This document shows, in pieces, positions 42,623 to 50,840 of a stretch of 64,000 nt of DNA (the first letter of the stretch is position 1; every line of letters begins with the position of its first letter). The position numbers were made by a program, and so were the translations under genes. The notes beneath the pieces are model-generated. The model was not told the DNA's origin. It did not search any database and worked only from the letters and a program-made list of their open reading frames with translations. This stretch comes from Acidovorax sp. YS12 (GTDB lineage Bacteria; Pseudomonadota; Gammaproteobacteria; Burkholderiales; Burkholderiaceae_C), in assembly GCA_021496925.1 (NCBI GenBank), contig CP053915.1, positions 4,553,501-4,617,500 on the forward strand, given 5' to 3'.

Positions 42623-43564
42623 ATGCGGCATCTGGCGTCGCCCTGGAAAACCTGGGCCATGGCGCTCCTGGCGGCCGCGCCGCTGGCGGGCTGGGGGCTG
42701 ACAGCGGGCGACCTGGAAATGCTGCGAACGGTGGCCGGCAAGCTGCAAGGCGAATACACGCGCATGCAGAAAGAGGCGCGCGCGGCGGTCGCCGCGAACC
42801 GTGGCGCGGCCAGTTGCGAAAATCACGCCGCCAAGGCGCAGAAAAGAGCCAAGGAATATGCCGCACTGGCCCGTCTGAGCAGCCAGATTTACATGAACCA
42901 GGAAAGCCTGCCGCTCAGGCAGGATGCCGTGGCCGAAAGAGACATTCTGGGCGCTGACGGCAGGCCTATGACGATCTACCGCGACCCCGGCTCCGAAGGC
43001 TTTGCAGAGCTCCATCACGAGGCGCTTGCGGGTGCAAGGATTTTGGTGTTCCGGGGTAGCCGGATATCTTCGCTGAAAGACATCACCACCAATCTGGTGC
43101 AGTTCTCCAACGTGCTGCCGGCCCGCTACCGCTGGGCTGACGAACTGGTGGAGCACGTACGCCTTCAGTTTCCGGGTGAGCGCCTGATGCTTACCGGGCA
43201 TTCTTTGGGCGGCGGCCTGGCCATGTATGCCGGGCTGCGGAGGGGGCAGGAGGTGGTTGTCTTCAATCCCGCTGGCCTGTCGCGCGGCGTCGTCACGGAA
43301 CTGCAACTGTCCGCCACGCAATGGCAGGCCGCCGCCGGGCGCATGACGGCTTTCATCTCGCGCAGTGGTGAGTCGGTCGATCCCGTGTCGGCCACCTCCT
43401 TGGCGGGCAAGACCTTGATGGCAGGGCTGCGCTATATCGTGGATTTGGAGCGCGGACTGACGCCGTGGCAGCAGCATGAGATGGACGGGCTGTCCGCCAG
43501 GCTGGCCCAGGCAACGGGAGAAGCATTCGGTTGCAGCCAGTACCTGGGCATTCAGCGGCTTTGA
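42623..43564 (+). CDS. exported class-3-type lipase/esterase
   Basis: A 313-residue alpha/beta hydrolase with an N-terminal signal (MRHLASPWKTWAMALLAAAP). The nucleophile elbow is GHSLGGG with Ser194. The preceding ARILVFRGSRISSLKDITTN resembles the oxyanion strand of class-3 lipases (FRGS/T). An Asp and His are expected further on, but I cannot assign them with certainty. A coiled segment (about 35-90) separates signal and domain. ATG 42623 has GAGAAAG at good distance; GTG 42614 is an alternative. Last gene of the membrane cassette, with LuxR 7 bases downstream. Confidence 0.75.
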   Translation: MRHLASPWKTWAMALLAAAPLAGWGLTAGDLEMLRTVAGKLQGEYTRMQKEARAAVAANRGAASCENHAAKAQKRAKEYAALARLSSQIYMNQESLPLRQDAVAERDILGADGRPMTIYRDPGSEGFAELHHEALAGARILVFRGSRISSLKDITTNLVQFSNVLPARYRWADELVEHVRLQFPGERLMLTGHSLGGGLAMYAGLRRGQEVVVFNPAGLSRGVVTELQLSATQWQAAAGRMTAFISRSGESVDPVSATSLAGKTLMAGLRYIVDLERGLTPWQQHEMDGLSARLAQATGEAFGCSQYLGIQRL

Positions 43565-43571
43565 ATTTGCC

Positions 43572-44312
43572 ATGGCTTTTAACCCGCTCTATCTCGTCGA
43601 AGAAGTGGCCACGGCCCGAAATGCCGAAGAACTGCGCACCGCCATCCAGCGCGCCGCATCGCGGTTGGGGTTCGACACCTACTGCTTCGGCATGTTCTAC
43701 AACGAGCCGGGTAGCGGCGAGCCCCAGTATTTTTCCATTGACAACTACCGGCCTGGCTGGGCCGAGCACTACACCCGGTCTGGCTACCAAGAGGTGGACG
43801 TGGCCGTCACCCACTGCGCGGGCCACACCACCCCGCTGGTGTGGACGCGCAAGCTCTACGACACCCCTCAGCTCAAACATCTGGAAGAAGAAGGTCTGGC
43901 GCAGGGAATAGATGGCGGCGTCACGCTGCCTGTCCACAGCCCTTGGCTCATCGGCATGGGCGGGCTCCTCCTGGCCAGCGCTGAGCACGCCGACCGCGTG
44001 GCGGCGAGGGCCGCTGACTTCGTGGCCACCGGCCAACTGCTCGCCTGCCACGTGGCCCAGACCGTGCGCAACCTCGATCTGCTGCCCGCCTCCATGGCCT
44101 TTCGCCCCACCGAGGAACTGACACCGCGCGAGGCCGAGTGCCTGCAATGGGCGGCATCCGGCCTGCCCGCCCAGGCCATCGCCCAGCGCATGGGCATCTC
44201 GGTGGCCACCGTCAACAGCTTCTTCCTGCCCGCCATTCGCCGCAAGCTGGGCGTGGCCAGCACGCTTGAAGCCGTCAGCCTAGCGTTTCGCCACCGGCTC
44301 ATCAGGCTGTAA
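43572..44312 (+). CDS. LuxR family regulator (autoinducer-binding type, no LuxI nearby)
   Basis: A 246-residue quorum-sensing-type regulator. Residues about 15-165 form an autoinducer-binding domain that keeps most of the usual pocket residues: the W and Y in YRPGWAEHYTRSGY, the D in EVDVAV, W in PLVW and a G in GIDGGVTLP. The usual Pro after the Asp is Val. Residues about 180-245 are a GerE helix-turn-helix (LTPREAECLQWAASGLPAQA, GISVATVNSFFLPAIRRKLG). No acyl-homoserine-lactone synthase is in the window, so it is a solo here. A candidate lux box lies 9 bases after its stop. Confidence 0.88.
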   Translation: MAFNPLYLVEEVATARNAEELRTAIQRAASRLGFDTYCFGMFYNEPGSGEPQYFSIDNYRPGWAEHYTRSGYQEVDVAVTHCAGHTTPLVWTRKLYDTPQLKHLEEEGLAQGIDGGVTLPVHSPWLIGMGGLLLASAEHADRVAARAADFVATGQLLACHVAQTVRNLDLLPASMAFRPTEELTPREAECLQWAASGLPAQAIAQRMGISVATVNSFFLPAIRRKLGVASTLEAVSLAFRHRLIRL

Positions 44313-44320
44313 GGAAACAC

Positions 44321-44340
44321 ACCTCTAAGAATTGAGAGTT
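44321..44340 (+). promoter_or_regulatory. candidate lux box before the lipase-Lcl gene
   Basis: ACCTCTAAGAATTGAGAGTT is a 20-base imperfect dyad: ACCTCT against AACTCT on the other strand, five of six matching. CATATT (44362-44367) would be a -10 element, placing a transcript start near 44373. That puts the dyad centre at about -42.5, the position used by LuxR activators. The ATG at 44409 follows. Confidence 0.4.
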
Positions 44341-44408
44341 ACAGCGTGAAACGTTTTTTGTCATATTCGCGCGCTTACCGCCTGTCTTTTTGCCGCAGCA
44401 CCAACGCC

Positions 44409-47255
44409 ATGAAAAGCCCCAACACCATGCCCATGCACCCGCAGCGTCCATTCACGCCTCTCCGGCCCTTGCGCATCGCCCTGGCCGTAGTTTGTATAGG
44501 GTGGTTGGTGCATGCGGGTACCGCTCATGCACAGGATCACAGCGTCATCGACTACCGCTATGACATGTTTTGCCCAGGCAATTTTCACCATCAGTCCAAC
44601 TACCACTACGACCCCGCCGCCGCATTGAAAATGGCGGATTATGCAATCCACGCTTACGAAATAAAAAGCTCCGATGACGATACTACATCCGCCAGTCTTC
44701 TGAAAAATGCGATGGGATCGGATTATAAAGATGTCGTAATCCTCAATAACCGCGGTGCAATCAATGTTCAGGCATTTGCGAAGGAAACACCTACAAAAAT
44801 CATTGTAGCCTTCAAGGGGACTGACCCTGAAGATAATGGTGGTGTAGATGTGATGAGTGATCTGGACTCTGCCGGGACAAATTTCCTTGTGAATGGCGTA
44901 TCTGTTGGGGCGGGGCAGGTTCACAGAGGGTTTTTCAATCAGGCCAAGGCATTCGAGGAAATGGCCAAAACAGCCAGACTGCCAAGCGGCCAGTTCTTGC
45001 ATGCTGCGCTGCTTAATAGCGGTAAGGACGTTTATCTGGCAGGGCACAGTCTAGGCGGTGCAGTGGCAGCGCTGTATGGCGCCATGCTGCGGGAATACGG
45101 AGTCGCAAAAAACAGGATGTCGGTGTACACCTTTGGCGCGCCCTCGGTGGGGGATAAAAAGTTTGCCGACAGGTACGAAGTATTCCGGGATACCGGCATC
45201 AACATGTTCAGGATACGCAACAGGAGTGATGCTGTTCCCTATTTGGCATATTTGCAGGTTGACACGGCCGTGGTTCGGGATTGCGTTACGTCGGGCGCTG
45301 TGGCTGCAGGCGCGGCAGCGGCTTTAGGGCCTGCGGGCGCGGCAGCGGCAGGTGCCACAACGGCAGGGCGCTGTGTCCTCAAGGCCGTCGGATCTTCCTT
45401 CATTTCGCACAGATACCACCATATAGGCTTTCTAAGAGTGCATGCCCCTGGCTCTTGGGCGGAAGGAGGCGGCCGGCAAGTCCATGTTGACGACAACTCC
45501 GGCTTGCTCGCACCAATAGGTGATGCATTCACAGGCACCACCATCGTGCTCTTGAATTCCCCGAATGCCTTGGATGAGCATTCAATGGACAGGTATCGAT
45601 CTCACGTCCAAAGAAACGACACATTCAACGTTCCCGTCGATATAGCCCCCCCGTGCTACATCGCCAGCAATGGTAATCAGGAACTGGTGGCCCCAGATGA
45701 AAGCTACGGTTCAAAATTCAACCTGGATCGCTTTGCCAACAGCAGCGACTACCACGCCTACCGGCCCGCCATCACGGCACCGCATATCGTCAACGGCGTG
45801 CTGGAATTGGGCTTGCGCTTTGATGCGCCGCACTTCTATTCCAACGCATCCGACTTGGCGCCCGAATTCCACCAAATCAATGGGTCGGCCCAGCGTCCGA
45901 TGGCCGTGTACTCCATCGGCACCCAAGGGGCAAAGAACTTGCTGGGCACCGTGCAGAATGTAGGGCAAACCATTGTGCTGAAAGAGGGGATGACCCCCGA
46001 ATTCCTGTTCGACCGTCAAGGGTTGCACACAATGCGCTTGCTTGTCGAGATGAAGAACCTGCCGTTCATCACCACCGCCGAACCTGAGCGCAAACTGTCG
46101 AAAGAATTGACGATCAGCTTGGCCGCTGCTGATGTCACGTTTGACCGCCAATACACGCGCAGTCAATTGATTTTTGAAAATCCACTGGATGCCGCATGGG
46201 ATGCCTCGCAGCGCACTGCCACGCTCAACGCGGGTGAGAAGATAAAAATCTGCGTGGGCGCGCAGGATTCAATGCCGGGCTATGCTTTTCAAAATCATGT
46301 GCTCTGGATAGAGCCGGAAATGGGCGGCTCTCCCATATCTTTGCAGGGCACGAATTACGATGCCGCCTCTGGCTGTAGCGAATTTACCGCCCCATCCGTG
46401 GCGGGCCGTTATCGCTTCAATCAATTGCAGGCCCACGTGAACGGCCCTTATGGCGAAGAGTTCATGGGGCTGGGGCTTATTAATGGCGACTATTACCAAG
46501 TCAGTGGTTTTGACCAGCCCGCCAACCCTGGCGGCGGCACCGGCACCGTAGGCACGCACCCGCTCAACGACACCGGCATCACCTGGAGCGGCCATGCCAC
46601 CAGCGGCAATGCCAGCATCTGCGACCCCAGCCACCCCGCCGGGCAAGACTGCCGCTACGGGCGCGACGCCCAGGCCGCCGCAGGCCAGTTGACCAAGAAG
46701 GGCGGCGGCAATGCGGGCTTCGACTTCACCAAGATTTCCAACAGCGGGGCCAAACTGCCCGAGAGCGCCGCGCTGGGCAGCGGCCCCAATGACTGGGCCT
46801 GCACCCAGGACAACGTGACCGGTTTGATTTGGGAAATCAAGGTCAACGACGCCAGCCACCTGCGCCACATGAGCCACATCTACTCTTGGTACATGACGGG
46901 CAGCCCCGACGGCAATAACGGCACCGCTGACGGCGGCAGTTGCAAGGACTCAGGCCATTGCAACACCGAAAAATTCGTGCAGGACGTGAATGCCGGTGCG
47001 GGCCTGTGCGGCGCGAACGACTGGCGCATGCCCACCGCAAAGGAGCTTCGCAGCATCGTGGACATGGGCCGCCGTAACCCGGCCATTGACGATGTGGTCT
47101 TTTTCCAGAACACCCCGTCTTCGTTTTTCTGGTCGGGCGCGCCCTTGGCTGGCGATGCGGACTACGCATGGGGCGTGGATTTCAATATCGGCCAACTCAG
47201 TTTCGGCGACCGCCTCAACGGCTTTCGTGTTCGGCTCGTGCGCGTTGGACAGTGA
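44409..47255 (+). CDS. exported class-3 lipase fused to a DUF1566/Lcl domain
   Basis: A 948-residue secreted protein. The signal peptide is MKSPNTMPMHPQRP then a hydrophobic stretch ending AHAQ. Residues about 40-310 are a class-3 lipase: FKGTDPEDNGG oxyanion strand and GHSLGGA with Ser214. The middle (about 400-690) is uncharacterised and beta-rich. The C-terminal 190 residues are a DUF1566/Lcl domain (VTGLIWEIKVNDA, WRMPTAKELRSIVDMGRRNP, FRVRLVRVGQ), as in surface adhesins. Codons 60-420 are much more AT-rich than flanking genes, which suggests a transferred lipase part. GTG 44346 is an alternative start with a plausible RBS but would give an over-long signal. Confidence 0.78.
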   Translation: MKSPNTMPMHPQRPFTPLRPLRIALAVVCIGWLVHAGTAHAQDHSVIDYRYDMFCPGNFHHQSNYHYDPAAALKMADYAIHAYEIKSSDDDTTSASLLKNAMGSDYKDVVILNNRGAINVQAFAKETPTKIIVAFKGTDPEDNGGVDVMSDLDSAGTNFLVNGVSVGAGQVHRGFFNQAKAFEEMAKTARLPSGQFLHAALLNSGKDVYLAGHSLGGAVAALYGAMLREYGVAKNRMSVYTFGAPSVGDKKFADRYEVFRDTGINMFRIRNRSDAVPYLAYLQVDTAVVRDCVTSGAVAAGAAAALGPAGAAAAGATTAGRCVLKAVGSSFISHRYHHIGFLRVHAPGSWAEGGGRQVHVDDNSGLLAPIGDAFTGTTIVLLNSPNALDEHSMDRYRSHVQRNDTFNVPVDIAPPCYIASNGNQELVAPDESYGSKFNLDRFANSSDYHAYRPAITAPHIVNGVLELGLRFDAPHFYSNASDLAPEFHQINGSAQRPMAVYSIGTQGAKNLLGTVQNVGQTIVLKEGMTPEFLFDRQGLHTMRLLVEMKNLPFITTAEPERKLSKELTISLAAADVTFDRQYTRSQLIFENPLDAAWDASQRTATLNAGEKIKICVGAQDSMPGYAFQNHVLWIEPEMGGSPISLQGTNYDAASGCSEFTAPSVAGRYRFNQLQAHVNGPYGEEFMGLGLINGDYYQVSGFDQPANPGGGTGTVGTHPLNDTGITWSGHATSGNASICDPSHPAGQDCRYGRDAQAAAGQLTKKGGGNAGFDFTKISNSGAKLPESAALGSGPNDWACTQDNVTGLIWEIKVNDASHLRHMSHIYSWYMTGSPDGNNGTADGGSCKDSGHCNTEKFVQDVNAGAGLCGANDWRMPTAKELRSIVDMGRRNPAIDDVVFFQNTPSSFFWSGAPLAGDADYAWGVDFNIGQLSFGDRLNGFRVRLVRVGQ

Positions 47256-47344
47256 TCTTGTCCTTTGGGATGCCCAAACATGAACCACCCCGCCAACGCA
47301 GCCTTCCCCCTTTCACTCCTTTCCCCTACCGCAGGAGTTACTCA

Positions 47345-50300
47345 ATGAACCGCATGCACCTTGCCTGGGCCGCGCTGTGCCTGCTGCCCGTCTGGGCGCA
47401 GGCCGTTACGTGTCAGAACGGGATCCCCGCCAGCAACCCCGACAGCATTTACACCGTGCATGGCGATGGCACCGTGACCGACACGCGCACCGGGCTGATG
47501 TGGAAGCAGTGCCGGGAAGGCTACGACGGTGCCAGTTGTACCGCCGACGCGAGCACGATCTTATTTAAGTGGGGGGCCGCGTTGACCCATGCCGAGGGCC
47601 ATATCTTTGCCGGCCATAGCGACTGGCGCTTACCCAACCAGAAGGAGTTAGAAAGCCTGCTGGAGGAGTGCCGCACCAGCCCTGCGATCAATGACGGCAT
47701 TTTTCCAAATGAGCCCACATCGTCTTCGCTCGGTTTGCTCGTCTGGTCAGGCTCGCCCGTGGTCGGTTCGAGCAATGCGTGGAGCCTGGATTTCAACAAC
47801 GGCGATATCTATGGCGTCGGCCGCGACTACGGCTCCCACGTTCGCCTCGTGCGCGATGGACAGTCTTCTGCCCCTTTGCCTTCTTTGTCCTCCACCCGCT
47901 TCCTCTCCGAAACCCTCCCCGACGGCACATTCCACCTCGGCCCAGCCACCAAGACCTGGACGTTCCGCAACGGCCCAGCGGCAGTCACGGGCCTGAAGGC
48001 CGTGCGCGTCAGCGCCGACGCGGGCCTGGGTATCACCGCCACTGAGCTTTCCATCGGCAACGTGGCCGCCAATGCCAGCTTCACCATCAACCTGCCTGTC
48101 AACCCCACGCGCAGCGCCCAGCCCCAGCCCAAATCAGTCTGGAAGCTGGTGGACGGCGCAGGCCAGGACGTAGCCATCAGCAACTCGGCCAGCAACACCT
48201 TCTGGGTGGCGCTGCGCACCAACCGCCCCCCGCGCTTTTCCGCCGCGCAACTGGGCAGCATTGGCGGCAAGCATGGCACCGCCCTCACGCTGCCCCTGCT
48301 GGGCGAGGACGACGACGGCGATGCACTGACCTACAGCGTGGTTGCGGGCGGCGGCAGCATCAGCGGTAATACCTGGAGCGGAACGGCCAGCGCGCCCAGC
48401 GGCGACAGCGTGGTGAGCCAGCTCACCCTGCGCGTCTCCGATGGCCTGGAGAGCGCCACGCGCACGGTGGACGTGGTGGCTTATGGCGCCAACGGCCTGC
48501 GCAACTTCTTTGCCGACGTGCCCTTTGCGGGCGATGCCAACGGCGTGTATGCCGCCACGCACTTCCTGGCCGGGCAGGGCATGGTGCTGGGCTGCGGCAC
48601 CGACGGCAACAACCAGCGCATCTACTGCCCGGGGCAGAACGTGACGCAGGCCGAGGCGCTGAAGGTGCTGCTGCAAGTGGCCCAGGCGCGCGGCCTGCTG
48701 CAACTGGCGCCCGCGCCCGGCGTGCCCGCGCACTTCATGGCGAGCACGCCCGATGGCATGGTCAACTACGCCTGGGCCGCGCCCTATGCCTATGCCGCCC
48801 AGGCCCAGGGGCTGATCGACAGCGTGCAAGCCTGGAACCCAGCCGCCACGCTGCCCCGCGCCACGCTGGCGCGCTGGATCGACAAGCTGCTGGCGCTGAA
48901 CGCGCCCCTGGCCTTGCTGGAGGCCAACGGCCTGACCGACAGCTACCGCTTTGCCGATGCCGCCGCCTTTACCAGCAGCGCCGACCATGCTGCTGCGCTG
49001 CGCACGGCCCTGCTGGGCTACCTGGGCTACCTGGGCAGCCTGGGCGGCAGCTTTGGCCCGGCGGCGCTGGTCAACCGGGGCGACTTTGCCGTGGCCGCCG
49101 CCAAGGTGCTGCGCGCGCCCCGCATCGACGGGCTGAACCTGGGCGGCGCCACGCTGCAAAACCGCTTTGGCCGCAGCATGCCCACCGTCACCCACGGGCA
49201 GACGCTCGCCATCAACGGCGTGCAGAACCTGCGCACGCAAGAGATTTTGATGAGCGGCGACTACGTGCTGGAGGAGTGGACGGAACCTCCCGCCAACTAC
49301 GTGCGCGTGGGTGTGGCCCTGCCCAGCGGGCAGGCGCTCGGCCCCATGCGCTACGTGAAGGACCTGGCTGCCAACCCGCTGGTGCTGGACACGGGCGCGC
49401 TGCCCATCCAGGCCGCCACGCAGTTGAACCTGATCGTGCTGGTGGAGAGCCACAAGGACGCGCCGGGGCAGGACGTGCCGCGCTCGGGCACGGCGCTGAC
49501 CTATACGGTGACGGTGGCCATCGACTTCCCTGACCGCGATGGCGACGGCGTGCGCGACGACCTGGACGCCTACCCCGACGACCCGCGCTTTGCCACCAAT
49601 GCCCCCGGCAGCAGCTACCCGCAGGAGGTGGTGGACTATCTGGCCGCGCGCGGCTTGCTGCCCACGGACCCGGTGCTTATCAACGGCCAGCCCGCAGGCT
49701 ATACCCATGGCCAGGCGCTGATGCAGGGCAAGCCGCCGTATGACGGCGCGGGCAGTACCGGCCCGGGCCCGGGCGCCAGCGTGGCTCTGGCTGTGGTGCG
49801 CAGCGGCCCCGGCAGCGTGGCGCGCAGCCCGGCGGGCACGCCGGTGGCGGGGGCCGATGGCAGCTTCGACTACGCCGCAGGCACGGCCGTGACGCTGACG
49901 GCCCAGTCGGACAGCGGCGCGCGCTTTGTCGGCTGGTCGGGCGCATGCACGGGCACGGTGCCCACCTGCCAGTTGACGCTGAACAGCGCCGCCAGCGCGG
50001 TGGCCGCCTTTGCGCTGAACCAGGGCGGCGGCACGGGCAGCAGCGGCGGCACGCCCATGGCGGGCGGGGGCACCACCACGGTCAGCGCCAGTGCCCCCGG
50101 CGGCGCGGGCACGGTGACGGCCCAGGCCAGCGGCGGCGGCGCTAGCCCCTGGGTGTTCACCAAGGCCGAGGTGCAACCCGCGCCCGCGCAGGGCACCGCT
50201 GGGCTGCCAGCAGGCGCCACCTTCCCGTATGGGCTGGTGGACTTCGAGCTGGCGCTGGGCCAGGCGGGCATGCAGGCCACCGTGGTGCTGACCTATCCCG

Positions 50301-50632
50301 GCACGCTGCCGCAGGGCGCCCGGGTGGCGTACTACAAGTACGGCCGCACCCAGGCCAACCCCACCCCGCACTGGTATGCGTTCCCCGGCGCGCAGGTGAA
50401 CACCGCCAACAACACCGTCACCCTCACGCTGCAGGACGGCGGCGCGGGCGACGACGACCTGGCGGCCAATGGCGCGATCCGCGACCCGGGCGGGCTGGCG
50501 CTGCTGGCGGCGGGGTCACCTGCGGCGGTGTCCATCCCCACCCTGGGCGAATGGGCGCTGGCGCTGCTGGCGGTCCTGCTGGGGCTGTTCAGCCTGGGCG
50601 CGCTGCGCAGGTGCATGCCGGTGCGTGGCTGA
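47345..50632 (+). CDS. multidomain surface protein: DUF1566, SLH-like, calcium-type and B-repeat domains, IPTL-CTERM tail
   Basis: A 1095-residue exported protein. After a signal peptide (MNRMHLAWAALCLLPVWAQA) come a DUF1566/Lcl domain (TGLMWKQCREG...WRLPNQKELESLL, to about 175), Ig/cadherin-like regions (to about 395), an S-layer-homology-like part (FFADVPFAGDANGVYAATHF and two weaker copies, to about 585), and a thrombospondin-3-like calcium motif (DRDGDGVRDDLDAYPDDP). A bacterial B-repeat (GARFVGWSGACTGTVPTC) and a choice-of-anchor type domain follow. The end, SIPTLGEWALALLAVLLGLF plus basic residues, is an IPTL-CTERM sorting signal. CAGGAG precedes the ATG. Likely a processed surface or adhesion protein. 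Confidence 0.8.
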   Translation: MNRMHLAWAALCLLPVWAQAVTCQNGIPASNPDSIYTVHGDGTVTDTRTGLMWKQCREGYDGASCTADASTILFKWGAALTHAEGHIFAGHSDWRLPNQKELESLLEECRTSPAINDGIFPNEPTSSSLGLLVWSGSPVVGSSNAWSLDFNNGDIYGVGRDYGSHVRLVRDGQSSAPLPSLSSTRFLSETLPDGTFHLGPATKTWTFRNGPAAVTGLKAVRVSADAGLGITATELSIGNVAANASFTINLPVNPTRSAQPQPKSVWKLVDGAGQDVAISNSASNTFWVALRTNRPPRFSAAQLGSIGGKHGTALTLPLLGEDDDGDALTYSVVAGGGSISGNTWSGTASAPSGDSVVSQLTLRVSDGLESATRTVDVVAYGANGLRNFFADVPFAGDANGVYAATHFLAGQGMVLGCGTDGNNQRIYCPGQNVTQAEALKVLLQVAQARGLLQLAPAPGVPAHFMASTPDGMVNYAWAAPYAYAAQAQGLIDSVQAWNPAATLPRATLARWIDKLLALNAPLALLEANGLTDSYRFADAAAFTSSADHAAALRTALLGYLGYLGSLGGSFGPAALVNRGDFAVAAAKVLRAPRIDGLNLGGATLQNRFGRSMPTVTHGQTLAINGVQNLRTQEILMSGDYVLEEWTEPPANYVRVGVALPSGQALGPMRYVKDLAANPLVLDTGALPIQAATQLNLIVLVESHKDAPGQDVPRSGTALTYTVTVAIDFPDRDGDGVRDDLDAYPDDPRFATNAPGSSYPQEVVDYLAARGLLPTDPVLINGQPAGYTHGQALMQGKPPYDGAGSTGPGPGASVALAVVRSGPGSVARSPAGTPVAGADGSFDYAAGTAVTLTAQSDSGARFVGWSGACTGTVPTCQLTLNSAASAVAAFALNQGGGTGSSGGTPMAGGGTTTVSASAPGGAGTVTAQASGGGASPWVFTKAEVQPAPAQGTAGLPAGATFPYGLVDFELALGQAGMQATVVLTYPGTLPQGARVAYYKYGRTQANPTPHWYAFPGAQVNTANNTVTLTLQDGGAGDDDLAANGAIRDPGGLALLAAGSPAAVSIPTLGEWALALLAVLLGLFSLGALRRCMPVRG

Positions 50633-50650
50633 CCGGCATTCCGGTGCCCG

Positions 50651-50680
50651 CTCCCTGCGCACAGTGTGGCGCGCAGGGAG
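50651..50680 (+). terminator. hairpin after the IPTL-CTERM gene
   Basis: CTCCCTGCGC (50651-50660) and GCGCAGGGAG (50671-50680) form a perfect 10-bp stem with a 10-base loop, 18 bases behind the stop. No T run follows, so it may slow polymerase or protect the RNA end more than terminate. Confidence 0.55.
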
Positions 50681-50694
50681 TGGGGTATCCTGAA

Positions 50695-50784
50695 AAGATA
50701 GCTGTCTGCGCTGGATGGGCGCGGATTTCACGGGCTTTTTGGCCTCCAATGCCCGTGCAGCAAGCGCTGGCAGCTATAGAAACA
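50695..50784. repeat. AGCGCTGGCAGCTAT-family repeat, full copy
   Basis: Arms AAAAGATAGCTGTCTGCGCTGG (50694-50714, degenerate) and CAAGCGCTGGCAGCTATAGAA (50761-50781) enclose an inner GGGC/GCCC pair. It lies in the leader of the TonB-dependent receptor gene. Confidence 0.75.
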
Positions 50785-50840
50785 GGAGTCTTGCGCGAAT
50801 CTTTCGCGCCATGCCGATTTCATTTTCAAGGGGGGAGCAC

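Noticed and set aside
43572..44312. LuxI/LuxR quorum-sensing pair
   Set aside because: No acyl-homoserine-lactone synthase is found on either strand within the window.
48134..50371. Long minus-strand open frame opposite the IPTL-CTERM protein gene
   Set aside because: The plus-strand frame has a signal peptide, recognisable domains and an RBS; the minus frame has none.
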